A DNA stretch of 64,000 nucleotides from Sphingomonas sp. (lineage in GTDB: Bacteria > Pseudomonadota > Alphaproteobacteria > Sphingomonadales > Sphingomonadaceae). A program made the translations under genes and the position numbers. The DNA lies in contig JAHBZH010000001.1 in NCBI GenBank assembly GCA_019635535.1, positions 2,508,995-2,572,994 of the forward strand. Reading direction: 5' to 3'. Positions 35,934 through 43,657 of this stretch are shown here, one piece after another; the stretch's first letter is position 1; the number at the start of each line of letters is the position of its first letter. Under the pieces are notes generated by a model that ran no database searches, was not told the DNA's origin, and saw nothing but the letters and a program-made list of their open reading frames with translations.

Positions 35934-35965
35934 AAGCGCCCCGCAATGCCGGGGCGCTTTTCGTT
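35934..35965 (+). terminator. Rho-independent terminator after the 82-aa protein gene
   Basis: AAGCGCCCCG (35934-35943) pairs with CGGGGCGCTT (35950-35959), a 10-bp stem with a 6-base loop, followed by TTCGTTT. It lies 24 bases after the stop codon and insulates argC from upstream transcription. Confidence 0.85.
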
Positions 35966-35975
35966 TCAAAAATAT

Positions 35976-36002
35976 ATTGCATAAATATGCAATAATATGC
36001 AT
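35976..36002. promoter_or_regulatory. Overlapping ARG boxes in front of argC
   Basis: ATTGCATAAATATGCAAT (35976-35993) is palindromic in 16 of 18 positions; its core TGCATAAATATGCA matches the ArgR box pattern TGNATWWWWATNCA exactly. A second, overlapping palindrome ATGCAATAATATGCAT spans 35987-36002. The AT-rich island is exceptional in this DNA. argR itself is the fifth gene of the cluster. TTGCAT (35977) and CATAGT (36000), 17 bases apart, could be the promoter, so bound ArgR would block it. Confidence 0.8.
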
Positions 36003-36011
36003 AGTACTACG

Positions 36012-37013
36012 ATGATTCAGGTGGTCATCCTCGGCGCGTCCGGATTCGTGGGCGCGGAACTGCTGCGGCTTTGCGCCGGGCATCCGCGGCTGCGCGCGGC
36101 GCGCCTGTTCGGGGACAGCCAGGCGGGCGCGGCGCTGGCCGAGGCGCATCCGCATCTCGCCCTTGCCTATCCGGACGCGCTTGTCGAGCGTTTCGAGCCG
36201 GCGGCGCTGGACGGCGTTGATCTGGTCTTCGCCGCCCTCCCCCACGGCCATTCGCAGCGGATCGCGCCGGAGATCATCAGGCGCGGCATTCCGTTCGTCG
36301 ATCTGGGCGCCGATTTCCGGCTGAACGACGCGGCGACCTATCAAAGCTGGTACAAGGAGCCGCATGAGGCGCCCGAGCTGCTCGGCGACTTCGTCTACGG
36401 CATCCCCGAACTGCACCGGGGCGCCATCGCCGCATCCAAGACTGTGGCGGCAGCCGGCTGCTACCCGACGACGACGATCCTGGCGCTGAAGCCGCTGCTC
36501 GGCCTGATCGACCCGGACACGATCAGCGTGAGCGCCGCCTCCGGCGTCAGCGGCGCGGGCAAGGCGCTGAAGGAAGAGACGCATTTCAACAGTGTCGACG
36601 AGAATTTCACCGCCTACGGCCTGCTCTCCCACCGGCACACCGCCGAGATGGAGATGGAGCTGGGCGGCAAGGTGCTGTTCACGCCGCATCTCGCGCCGAT
36701 GAATCGCGGCATCCTCGCCACCTGCACGGCGATGGCCAAAGGCCCGTGCGATCCGCTGGCGGCGCTGACCGCGGCTTATGCGGGCGAACCGTTCGTCCAT
36801 GTCTCGGCGCGCTCGCCTTCCGTCAAATGGACTTTGGGTTCGAACGCGGTCCACATCACCGCGCGCTATGACGAGCGGACCGGCCGCGTCCTCGCCATCG
36901 CCGCACTCGACAATCTGGTGAAGGGCGCGGCGGGCCAGATGGTCCAGTGCGCCAATCTGATGCTCGGCCTCGACGAGACGGCCGGGCTCGCGAGAGTGGG
37001 AGTCTGGCCGTGA
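36012..37013 (+). CDS. argC: N-acetyl-gamma-glutamyl-phosphate reductase
   Basis: 333 aa from the ATG at 36012 (MIQVVILGASGFVGAEL), with NADP-binding GASGFVG at the front and the active-site Cys in AAGCYPTTTILAL. Later HRHTAEME and APMNRGILAT are typical of the type 1 enzyme. It reduces N-acetylglutamyl phosphate to the semialdehyde, step 3 of arginine synthesis. An ATG at 35997 in the same frame lies inside the ARG box and has no Shine-Dalgarno, so it is not used; the chosen start also lacks a strong one. Confidence 0.95.
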   Translation: MIQVVILGASGFVGAELLRLCAGHPRLRAARLFGDSQAGAALAEAHPHLALAYPDALVERFEPAALDGVDLVFAALPHGHSQRIAPEIIRRGIPFVDLGADFRLNDAATYQSWYKEPHEAPELLGDFVYGIPELHRGAIAASKTVAAAGCYPTTTILALKPLLGLIDPDTISVSAASGVSGAGKALKEETHFNSVDENFTAYGLLSHRHTAEMEMELGGKVLFTPHLAPMNRGILATCTAMAKGPCDPLAALTAAYAGEPFVHVSARSPSVKWTLGSNAVHITARYDERTGRVLAIAALDNLVKGAAGQMVQCANLMLGLDETAGLARVGVWP

Positions 37014-37021
37014 GCCTCTCC

Positions 37022-37173
37022 CTTTCCGTCATTCCGGCGGAAGCCGGAATCCATCTTTCCTCTCTGCGATCTCCGCGTCTCTGCGCGAACTCCCTGTTGT
37101 TGCGCGCAGAGACGCAGAGACGCGGAGGAAAGGGAGAAAAAGGAAGGTGGATTCCAGCTTGCGCTGGAAGGAC
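37022..37173. repeat. Nested intergenic inverted repeat between argC and argJ
   Basis: Outer imperfect arms (37027-37061 and 37141-37173) carry GTCATTCCGGCGGAAGCCGG against a GCTTGCGCTGGAAGG form. Inner arms include CTCCGCGTCTCTGCG (37071-37085), exact reverse complement of 37113-37127. The inner part is made of CGCAGAGA-type 8-mers. It splits the arginine operon by about 180 bases while all later genes but argR overlap. Confidence 0.8.
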
Positions 37174-37191
37174 GGTTTTAAGGATTGTGAG

Positions 37192-38355
37192 ATGAGCGTG
37201 ACCGCCGCGCCGGGGTTCGTGGCCTTCGGGCTGCATGCCGGCATCAAGTTCGCCAAGCATGACATGGCGCTGATCGCCACCGACGACGGCCGGCCCGTCA
37301 CCTGCGCCGCATTGTTCACCCAGAACAAATTCGTCGCGCCGCCGGTGGTGCTGGACCGCGAGCGGCTGGCGGCCAATGGCGGCTTGGCGGCGGCGATCGT
37401 CGTCAATTCGGGCAATGCCAATGCGGGAACGGGCAAGCCGGGTTATGCCGACGCCGATGCGATGACGCAGGCGACGGCGGCGGCGCTCGGCATCGACAAG
37501 GCGCATGTCCTCGTCTCCTCGACCGGGATCATCGGCGGACGGCTGCCGATGGACAGGATCCTCGCCGCGGTGCCGAAGCTGGCCGCAGGGCTGTCGGCGG
37601 ACGGCGGCACCGAAGCGGCGAAGGGCATCCTCACCACCGACACCGTGGCCAAGGAAGCGGTGGTCAAGGGATCGACCTTCACCGTCGGCGGCATGGCCAA
37701 GGGCTGCGGCATGATCGCGCCGAACATGGCGACGATGCTGGCCTATCTCACCACCGACGCGGACGTAGCGCGGGACGACCTGCAGCGCATATTGAAGGAC
37801 GCGGCGGACCGGACCTTCAACACGCTCAACGTGGATGGCGCGACCTCGACCAACGACACCGCCATCCTGCTCGCCAACGGCCGGGCCGGGGCGCCGGACA
37901 TGGCCGAGTTCGCCGACGCCGTGCACAAGGTCTGCGAAGACCTCGCCTTGCAGATGGCCAAGGACGCCGAGGGCATGACCAAGATGGTTATGCTGAAGGT
38001 GACCGGCGCGGCCAGCGATGCCGAGGCGCGGGCGGCGGCGAAGAACATCGCCGAGAACAATCTGGTCAAATGCTCCTGGTACGGCTCCGACCCCTATTGG
38101 GGCCGGCTGCTCGCCGCCGCCGGATCGTGCGGCGTGGACTTCGACAGCGACGCCTCTTCGGTCGCCTATGGCGGCATCGCGGTGTCGCACGGCGGGATCG
38201 AGATCGACCATGACCGCGCCGCCGTCGCCGCGCACATGAAGAACGAGACTGTCGAGATCGAGGTGAATGTCGGCGCCGGCGGCAGCGGCGCCGCGCAGGT
38301 GATCGGCATCGATCTCGGCCCCGGCTACATCAAGGAAAATTCGGTCACGTCATGA
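37192..38355 (+). CDS. argJ: Bifunctional ornithine acetyltransferase / N-acetylglutamate synthase
   Basis: 387 aa from the ATG at 37192 (AAGGATTGTGAG upstream). The self-cleavage site is visible as KGCGMIAPNMATML, where the Thr of ATML becomes the nucleophile of the beta subunit. The N-terminal NSGNANAGTG and VSSTGIIGGRLP blocks are conserved. It recycles the acetyl group in arginine synthesis, so no separate argE is needed. Its stop overlaps argB (ATGA). Confidence 0.95.
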   Translation: MSVTAAPGFVAFGLHAGIKFAKHDMALIATDDGRPVTCAALFTQNKFVAPPVVLDRERLAANGGLAAAIVVNSGNANAGTGKPGYADADAMTQATAAALGIDKAHVLVSSTGIIGGRLPMDRILAAVPKLAAGLSADGGTEAAKGILTTDTVAKEAVVKGSTFTVGGMAKGCGMIAPNMATMLAYLTTDADVARDDLQRILKDAADRTFNTLNVDGATSTNDTAILLANGRAGAPDMAEFADAVHKVCEDLALQMAKDAEGMTKMVMLKVTGAASDAEARAAAKNIAENNLVKCSWYGSDPYWGRLLAAAGSCGVDFDSDASSVAYGGIAVSHGGIEIDHDRAAVAAHMKNETVEIEVNVGAGGSGAAQVIGIDLGPGYIKENSVTS

Positions 38356-39227
38356 GCGATAAAAGCCCCGCCCTTACCGCCGAAGTCCTCGTCGAGGCGC
38401 TTCCCTATATCCAGCGCTTCGCCGGCAAATCCGTCGTCGTGAAGCTGGGCGGCGCGGCGATCGACAAGGAACTCGACCGCGCGCTCGCGCAGGACGTGCT
38501 GCTGCTCCGCTCGGTCGGCGTGCGCTGCGTGCTCGTCCATGGCGGCGGGCCGCAGGTCGACGCGATGATGAAGAAGCTCGGCAAGGAGCCGGAGTTCAAG
38601 CATGGCCTGCGCGTCACCGACGAGGAGACGCTGGACATCGTGCGCACCGTATTGGTCGGCAAGGTCAATCGCGACCTGGTCGCGGCGATCAACCGCGAGG
38701 CCAATGGCACGCCGGTCGCGGTCGGCGTCGCGGGCGAGGATGGCGGGCTGCTCGTCACCACGCCGCGCGATGCGGCGCTCGGCTTCGTCGGCGACGTGGC
38801 GCATGTCCGCGCCGACCGGCTGCACGGCCAGCTCGACCAGGGCTATGTCCCGGTCGTCTCCACGATCGGCGCCGATCCGTCCGGCCAGCCCTACAACATC
38901 AATGCCGACGAGGCGGCGATGGCGATCGCGGTGGCGATGGGCGCGGAGAAGATCGTCTATCTGACCGCCGCGCCCGGCCTGCTCGCCGATCCGAAGGACG
39001 AGGCCAGCCTGATCCCCCGCCTCACCGCCGCCGAACTGCGCGAACGGATCAGCCATGAGAGTATTTCCAGGGGCATGATCCCGAAGCTGCGCGCCTGCGC
39101 CGACGCGGTGGAGGGCGGCGTGGGCTCCGCGCACATCATCGACGGCCGGGTGGCCCATGCGCTGCTCATCGAAATCCTGACCGACAAGGGCATCGGCACG
39201 ATGATCAAGACGGAGGCCGACTGGTGA
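38352..39227 (+). CDS. argB: Acetylglutamate kinase
   Basis: 291 aa. The Gly-rich phosphate-binding loop KLGGAAID, the substrate loop VHGGGPQVD, NINADEAAMAIA and the ATP-site Lys in ISRGMIPKL are all present. It phosphorylates N-acetylglutamate, usually the feedback-controlled step; the N-terminal helix (residues 1-25) characteristic of arginine-sensitive hexameric enzymes is present. Stop overlaps the argF GTG. Confidence 0.96.
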   Translation: MSDKSPALTAEVLVEALPYIQRFAGKSVVVKLGGAAIDKELDRALAQDVLLLRSVGVRCVLVHGGGPQVDAMMKKLGKEPEFKHGLRVTDEETLDIVRTVLVGKVNRDLVAAINREANGTPVAVGVAGEDGGLLVTTPRDAALGFVGDVAHVRADRLHGQLDQGYVPVVSTIGADPSGQPYNINADEAAMAIAVAMGAEKIVYLTAAPGLLADPKDEASLIPRLTAAELRERISHESISRGMIPKLRACADAVEGGVGSAHIIDGRVAHALLIEILTDKGIGTMIKTEADW

Positions 39228-40090
39228 CCCATTTGCTGAGCATCGCCGATCTGGACGCCGAGGCCTTTCACGAAATCCTGGCGCTGTCCGAGCGCACCGA
39301 TCTCGGCGCCCCGCTTGCCGGGCAGGGCGTCGCGCTCGTTTTCCAGAAGCCGAGCGCGCGCACCCGCAACTCGATGGAGATGGCGGCGGCGCAGCTCGGC
39401 GCCCATCCGGTCTATATCCAGAAGGAGGAAGTCGGCCTCGGCACCCGCGAGACGCCGGAGGACGTGGCCCGGACGCTCGCCTGCTACCACGCCATCGTCG
39501 CGGCGCGGGTGATGGACCATCGCGATCTGGTCGCGATGTCATCCGTGATCTCAAAGCCGGTGCTTAACATGTTGTCGGATAAAGATCATCCGCTTCAGGC
39601 TCTGGCCGACATTTTAACCATAAAGCAATTGATCGGCAGCCTGGAAGGCGCCCGGATCGCCTATGTCGGCGATGCCGACAACAATGTCGCGCGCAGCCTG
39701 GCCCAGGCCTGCGTGCTGGTCGGGGCGGAGCTGACTTTGGCCAGCCCGGACGGCTATCGCCTGCAGGGCGCACCGGCGGGCGTGCACCAGGTGTCGGACC
39801 CGGCGCTCGCCGTCTCCGGCGCGCGGATCGTCTATACCGACGTCTGGGTCTCGATGGGCCAGGACGCCGAGGCGGCGCAGCGGCTGAAAGCCTTCGCGCC
39901 CTATCAGGTGAACGAGGCGCTGATGGCGAAGGCCGACGACGCCTGGTTCCTGCACTGCCTCCCCGCCCGGCGCGGCGAGGAGGTCACGCACGGCGTGATC
40001 GAAAGCGAGAAGAGCGCGGTTTGGAAGCAGGCCGAGAACCGCATGCACAGCGCCCGCGGCGCGCTGGCGTGGCTGGCGGGGATGCGGTGA
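39224..40090 (+). CDS. argF: Ornithine carbamoyltransferase
   Basis: 288 aa starting with GTG at 39224 (GTGA overlap with argB). Carbamoyl-phosphate motif KPSARTRNS (an S-A-R-T-R variant of S-T-R-T-R), DKDHPLQALAD, and the ornithine signature HCLPARRGEEV. The protein is somewhat short compared with the usual 300-330 residues, mainly at the N-terminus. It forms citrulline from ornithine. After its stop a repeat element precedes argR. Confidence 0.94.
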   Translation: MTHLLSIADLDAEAFHEILALSERTDLGAPLAGQGVALVFQKPSARTRNSMEMAAAQLGAHPVYIQKEEVGLGTRETPEDVARTLACYHAIVAARVMDHRDLVAMSSVISKPVLNMLSDKDHPLQALADILTIKQLIGSLEGARIAYVGDADNNVARSLAQACVLVGAELTLASPDGYRLQGAPAGVHQVSDPALAVSGARIVYTDVWVSMGQDAEAAQRLKAFAPYQVNEALMAKADDAWFLHCLPARRGEEVTHGVIESEKSAVWKQAENRMHSARGALAWLAGMR

Positions 40091-40109
40091 TGTGGAGGCG
40101 GCCTGCCCA

Positions 40110-40235
40110 TTCCTCCCCGGAACGGGGAGGGGGACCGTTCGCCGCAGGCGAATGGTGGAGGGGCCGGGGGCTTCTCCGCCGCTCCGACCCCTCCACCAGC
40201 CTTCGGCTGGTCCCCCTCCCCGTTCCGGGGAGGAA
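40110..40235. repeat. G/C-rich intergenic repeat, second copy, before argR
   Basis: Same two-half organisation as 34088-34214: ATTCCTCCCC, private stem, GGGGAGGGGGACC, GTTCGCCGCAGGCGAAT stem, GGTGGAGGGG, then the inverted half (CCCCTCCACC, AGCCTTCGGCT stem, GGTCCCCCTCCCC, CCGGGGAGGAAT). The right terminal GGGGAGGA lies 5 bases from the argR ATG and acts as its ribosome binding site. Confidence 0.85.
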
Positions 40236-40238
40236 TAT

Positions 40239-40721
40239 ATGACCGACATGCGCTCCCGACGATTGCGCGCGCTGGCCGATCTGCTGCGCAAGGGCGAGAT
40301 CGCCAGCCAGGAGGAAGCGACCGAACGGCTCGCCGCGCTGGGCTATGCGGTCACGCAGGCGACCGTCTCGCGCGATCTGGAGCAGCTGGGCGCGGTCAAG
40401 GTGAAACGCGGCGGCACGCTGGCCTACGCCCTGCCCGAGCAGATCGCGGCGAGCGACTGGAGCGCCGGACGGCTGGAGCGCATCCTGAAGGAGTGGGTGC
40501 TCTCGATCGAGGCGGCCGGTCCGCTCATCGTCATCCGCACGCCGCCCGGCTCCGCCCATCTCGTCGCCTCGGCGATCGACCAGAGCGACCTGCCGGAGAT
40601 CGCCGGCACCGTCTCCGGCGACGACACTTTGTTCATCGCCGTCCGCGACGGCCACCCCATCCCCGCCCTCCTCACCCGCTTCCGGGAGCTGATGGGGCAG
40701 TCCAATGAGGTTTATGCATGA
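40239..40721 (+). CDS. argR: Arginine repressor
   Basis: 160 aa from the ATG at 40239. The winged-helix part has [26 protein letters not shown] with ATVSRDL as recognition segment; the C-terminal hexamerisation domain has [15 protein letters not shown], which binds arginine. Located between argF and argG, an uncommon position that places the repressor under its own operon's control. Its stop overlaps argG (ATGA). Likely ligand for the boxes before argC. Confidence 0.94.
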   Translation: MTDMRSRRLRALADLLRKGEIASQEEATERLAALGYAVTQATVSRDLEQLGAVKVKRGGTLAYALPEQIAASDWSAGRLERILKEWVLSIEAAGPLIVIRTPPGSAHLVASAIDQSDLPEIAGTVSGDDTLFIAVRDGHPIPALLTRFRELMGQSNEVYA

Positions 40722-41944
40722 CTGATAGCCCCAAGAAGGTCGTCCTCGCTTATTCGGGCGGCCTCGACACCTCGATCATCCTGAAATGGCTCACGAGCGA
40801 ATATGGCGCGGAGGTCGTCACCTTCACCGCCGATCTCGGCCAGGGCGAGGAAGTGGAGCCGGCGCGGCGCAAGGCGGAGCTGCTCGGTATCAAGCCGGAG
40901 AATATCTTCATCGACGACCTGCGCGAGGAGTTCGTCCGCGACTACGTCTTCCCGATGTTCCGCGCGAACACCGTCTATGAGGGGCAGTATCTGCTCGGCA
41001 CGTCGATCGCGCGGCCGCTGATCGCCAAGCGCCAGATCGAGATCGCCCGTCAGGTCGGCGCCGACGCGGTGTGCCATGGCGCGACCGGCAAAGGCAACGA
41101 CCAGGTCCGCTTCGAGCTCGGCTATTACGCCCTGGAGCCGGACATCCGCGTCATCGCCCCCTGGCGCGAATGGGAGTTCGCCAGCCGCGAGCAGCTGATC
41201 GACTTCGCCGAGAAGCACCAGATCCCGATCGCCAAGGACAAGCGCGGCGAGGCGCCCTTCTCGGTCGACGCCAACCTGCTCCACTCCTCGTCCGAGGGGA
41301 AGGTGCTGGAAGACCCGGCCGTCGCGGCGCCGGAATATGTCCACCAGCGCACCATCTCGCCCGAGGACGCGCCGGACAGGCCGACCGTGATCGAGATCGA
41401 TTTCGAGGCCGGCGATCCGGTCGCGATCGACGGCGAGACGCTGACGCCCGCCGCGCTGCTGACCAGGCTCAACCGGCTCGGCCACGACAACGGCATCGGC
41501 CGGCTCGACCTGGTCGAGAACCGTTTCGTCGGCATGAAATCGCGCGGGGTTTACGAGACGCCCGGCGGCACCATCCTGCTCGCCGCCCATCGCGGCATCG
41601 AGAGCATCACGCTGGACGGCGGCGCGATGCACCTGAAGGACAGCATCATGCCGCGCTATGCGGAGCTCATCTATAACGGCTTCTGGTTCGCGCCGGAGCG
41701 CGAGATGCTCCAGGCGCTGATCGACAGGAGCCAGGCGCATGTGTCGGGCAAGGTCCGGGTCAAGCTCTACAAGGGCAATGCGACGGTGATCGGCCGCGAA
41801 AGCCCGCTGTCGCTCTACGACCAGGATCTGGTGACGTTCGAGGAAGGCCAGTCCGGCTACGACCATCGCGATGCCGCGGGCTTCATCCGCCTCAACGCAC
41901 TGCGCCTGCGCATCGCGGCGAAGCGGGCGCGGCGCGAGACGTGA
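40718..41944 (+). CDS. argG: Argininosuccinate synthase
   Basis: 408 aa. ATP-pyrophosphatase loop AYSGGLDTS (about residues 10-18), citrulline/aspartate region [14 protein letters not shown] and [11 protein letters not shown]. It condenses citrulline and aspartate. argH is not in the window. It overlaps argR in front and the amidotransferase gene behind (GTG within its stop), so translation is coupled on both sides. Confidence 0.97.
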   Translation: MTDSPKKVVLAYSGGLDTSIILKWLTSEYGAEVVTFTADLGQGEEVEPARRKAELLGIKPENIFIDDLREEFVRDYVFPMFRANTVYEGQYLLGTSIARPLIAKRQIEIARQVGADAVCHGATGKGNDQVRFELGYYALEPDIRVIAPWREWEFASREQLIDFAEKHQIPIAKDKRGEAPFSVDANLLHSSSEGKVLEDPAVAAPEYVHQRTISPEDAPDRPTVIEIDFEAGDPVAIDGETLTPAALLTRLNRLGHDNGIGRLDLVENRFVGMKSRGVYETPGGTILLAAHRGIESITLDGGAMHLKDSIMPRYAELIYNGFWFAPEREMLQALIDRSQAHVSGKVRVKLYKGNATVIGRESPLSLYDQDLVTFEEGQSGYDHRDAAGFIRLNALRLRIAAKRARRET

Positions 41945-42627
41945 AAGTCGGCATTCTCGAGACGGGCAAGCCGCCGGCCCACCTGATCGGCCAGTTCGGG
42001 CGCTATCCGGACATGTTCCGCGACCTGCTCGGCAACGGGTTCGATTATGCCGATTACGACGTCGAGGCGGGCGAGCTGCCGGCCGATCCGGCCGCGCACG
42101 ACGCGTGGATCGTCACCGGATCGCCGGCGGGGGTCTATGAGGACCATGGCTGGATCGCGCCGCTCCTCTCCTTCCTGCGCCGGGCCGAAAGCGCGAAGCT
42201 GGTCGGTATCTGCTTCGGGCATCAGGCGATGGCCCATGCGCTGGGCGGCCATGTCGAGAAATCGGACAAGGGCTGGGGCATCGGCCTGCACAATTATCCG
42301 ATCGTCGAGCGCAAAAGCTGGATGGACGGGGACGGCGCGGCGATGATCTCCGTCCCGGCCTCGCACCAGGACCAGGTGATGCTGCAGCCGCGCGGGACGG
42401 ACGTGATCGCCTCCTCGGTGTTCACGCCCTATGCCGGGTTGGCCTGGCGCGACCGGCCGGCGCTCTCCTTCCAGTTCCACCCGGAGCTGTCGGCGGATTA
42501 CACCAAGAAGCTGATCGACAGCCGCCGCCACCGTCTGCCCGACCCGGACGCCGCCATCGCCTCGCTCGACGCGCCCAACGACAATGCGCGCGTCGGCGGC
42601 TGGATCCGGCGGTTCCTGCAAGGCTGA
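41941..42627 (+). CDS. Class I glutamine amidotransferase-like protein
   Basis: 228 aa from a GTG at 41941 that overlaps the argG stop. Catalytic Cys in [15 protein letters not shown] and His-x-Glu in FQFHPELS form the triad of GATase1 proteins; [11 protein letters not shown] is the oxyanion region. No synthase domain is fused, so it is a stand-alone enzyme of the YfeJ/PuuD type with unknown acceptor or gamma-glutamyl substrate. Position at the end of the arg operon hints at nitrogen metabolism. Confidence 0.88.
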   Translation: MKVGILETGKPPAHLIGQFGRYPDMFRDLLGNGFDYADYDVEAGELPADPAAHDAWIVTGSPAGVYEDHGWIAPLLSFLRRAESAKLVGICFGHQAMAHALGGHVEKSDKGWGIGLHNYPIVERKSWMDGDGAAMISVPASHQDQVMLQPRGTDVIASSVFTPYAGLAWRDRPALSFQFHPELSADYTKKLIDSRRHRLPDPDAAIASLDAPNDNARVGGWIRRFLQG

Positions 42628-42696
42628 CGGGAACGCGAGCGCGGCGCGCTGGTTGTCGCTCCGTAACGTGCCGTTCGGGCGCGGAAGGAGAACGAC

Positions 42697-42771
42697 ATGA
42701 AAGGCATATTGCTGTGGTTGATCGGCATTCCGATCCCGATCATCATCCTGCTCTATCTGTTCGTATTCTGA
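42697..42771 (+). CDS. 24-residue hydrophobic membrane peptide
   Basis: MKGILLWLIGIPIPIIILL followed by YLFVF: a 24-residue, almost wholly hydrophobic single-span peptide with a Lys near the N-terminus and a central Pro-Ile-Pro. GGAAGGAG stands seven bases before the ATG, an excellent ribosome binding site, and the stop is followed at once by a G/C hairpin. Very short single-span proteins of this kind are annotated in many alphaproteobacteria without known role. Confidence 0.7.
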   Translation: MKGILLWLIGIPIPIIILLYLFVF

Positions 42772-42779
42772 TGACGGCG

Positions 42780-42805
42780 CGGGCTCCCGCGTCCATGGGA
42801 GCCCG
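42780..42805 (+). promoter_or_regulatory. fghA: Hairpin sequestering the fghA ribosome binding site
   Basis: CGGGCTCCC (42780-42788) pairs perfectly with GGGAGCCCG (42797-42805), and the ATG of fghA follows at 42806 with no gap. The only Shine-Dalgarno candidate, GGGAG, is inside the 3' arm. No U-run follows, so a terminator is less likely than translational control, though reinitiation from the upstream 24-aa gene could open it. Confidence 0.6.
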
Positions 42806-43657
42806 ATGACCCTCGACACCCTTTCCGTGAACCGCAGCCATGGCGGCACCCAGCATGTGGTGCGCCATGCCAGCGCATCCACCGGCACCGACATGACCTT
42901 CTCCGTCTTCGTGCCGCCGCAGGCCGATGACGGCACGAAATGCCCGGTCGTCTGGTATCTTTCCGGCCTCACCTGCACCCACGCCAATGTGACCGACAAA
43001 GGCGAATATCGCCGCGTTTGCGCCGAACTCGGCCTGATCTTCGTCGCGCCGGACACATCCCCGCGCGGGGACGGCGTGCCGGACGATCCCGCAGGCGCCT
43101 ACGATTTCGGGCTCGGCGCCGGCTTCTACGTCGATGCGACGCAGGCGCCGTTCGACCGGCATTACCGGATGTACTCCTACATCACCGAGGAGCTGCCGGC
43201 GGCGTTCGCCGGCGCATTTCCGGCGGACATAACGCGCCAGGGGATCACCGGCCATTCGATGGGCGGCCATGGCGCGCTGACGCTCGCGCTCAGGAACCCG
43301 GATCGCTACCGCGCCGTCTCCGCCTTCGCGCCGATCGTGGCGCCGGGGCAGGTGCCGTGGGGCGAGAAGGCGCTGGGCGGATATCTGGGCGATGATCGGG
43401 CCGCCTGGCGCCGCCACGATGCCGTGGCCCTGATCGAGGACGGGGCGCGCGTGCCCGAAATCCTGGTCGATCAGGGGGAGGCGGACCAGTTCCTGACGGA
43501 GCAACTCCGCCCGGAGCTGCTGGAGGCGGCCTGCGCCGAGGCCGGCATCGCCCTGACGCTGAACCGCCGCGCCGGCTACGACCACAGCTATTATTTTATC
43601 TCGACCTTCATGGCCGACCATCTGCGCTGGCACGCGGCGCGGCTGGGGGGGCCGTAG
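42806..43657 (+). CDS. fghA: S-formylglutathione hydrolase
   Basis: 283 aa, an esterase-D family protein. LSGLTCTHANVTDKG is the family's conserved front block, GHSMGGHGALTLAL holds the nucleophile Ser, DQGEADQF the Asp and GYDHSYYFISTF the His. It hydrolyses S-formylglutathione to formate and glutathione in formaldehyde detoxification. The glutathione-dependent dehydrogenase (adhC) that often sits beside it is absent here. Its 3' end overlaps the convergent gene by 50 bases. Confidence 0.94.
   Translation: MTLDTLSVNRSHGGTQHVVRHASASTGTDMTFSVFVPPQADDGTKCPVVWYLSGLTCTHANVTDKGEYRRVCAELGLIFVAPDTSPRGDGVPDDPAGAYDFGLGAGFYVDATQAPFDRHYRMYSYITEELPAAFAGAFPADITRQGITGHSMGGHGALTLALRNPDRYRAVSAFAPIVAPGQVPWGEKALGGYLGDDRAAWRRHDAVALIEDGARVPEILVDQGEADQFLTEQLRPELLEAACAEAGIALTLNRRAGYDHSYYFISTFMADHLRWHAARLGGP

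Noticed and set aside
35997..36011. Upstream ATG for argC
   Set aside because: It lies inside the ARG box, has no ribosome binding site and adds residues absent from ArgC proteins.
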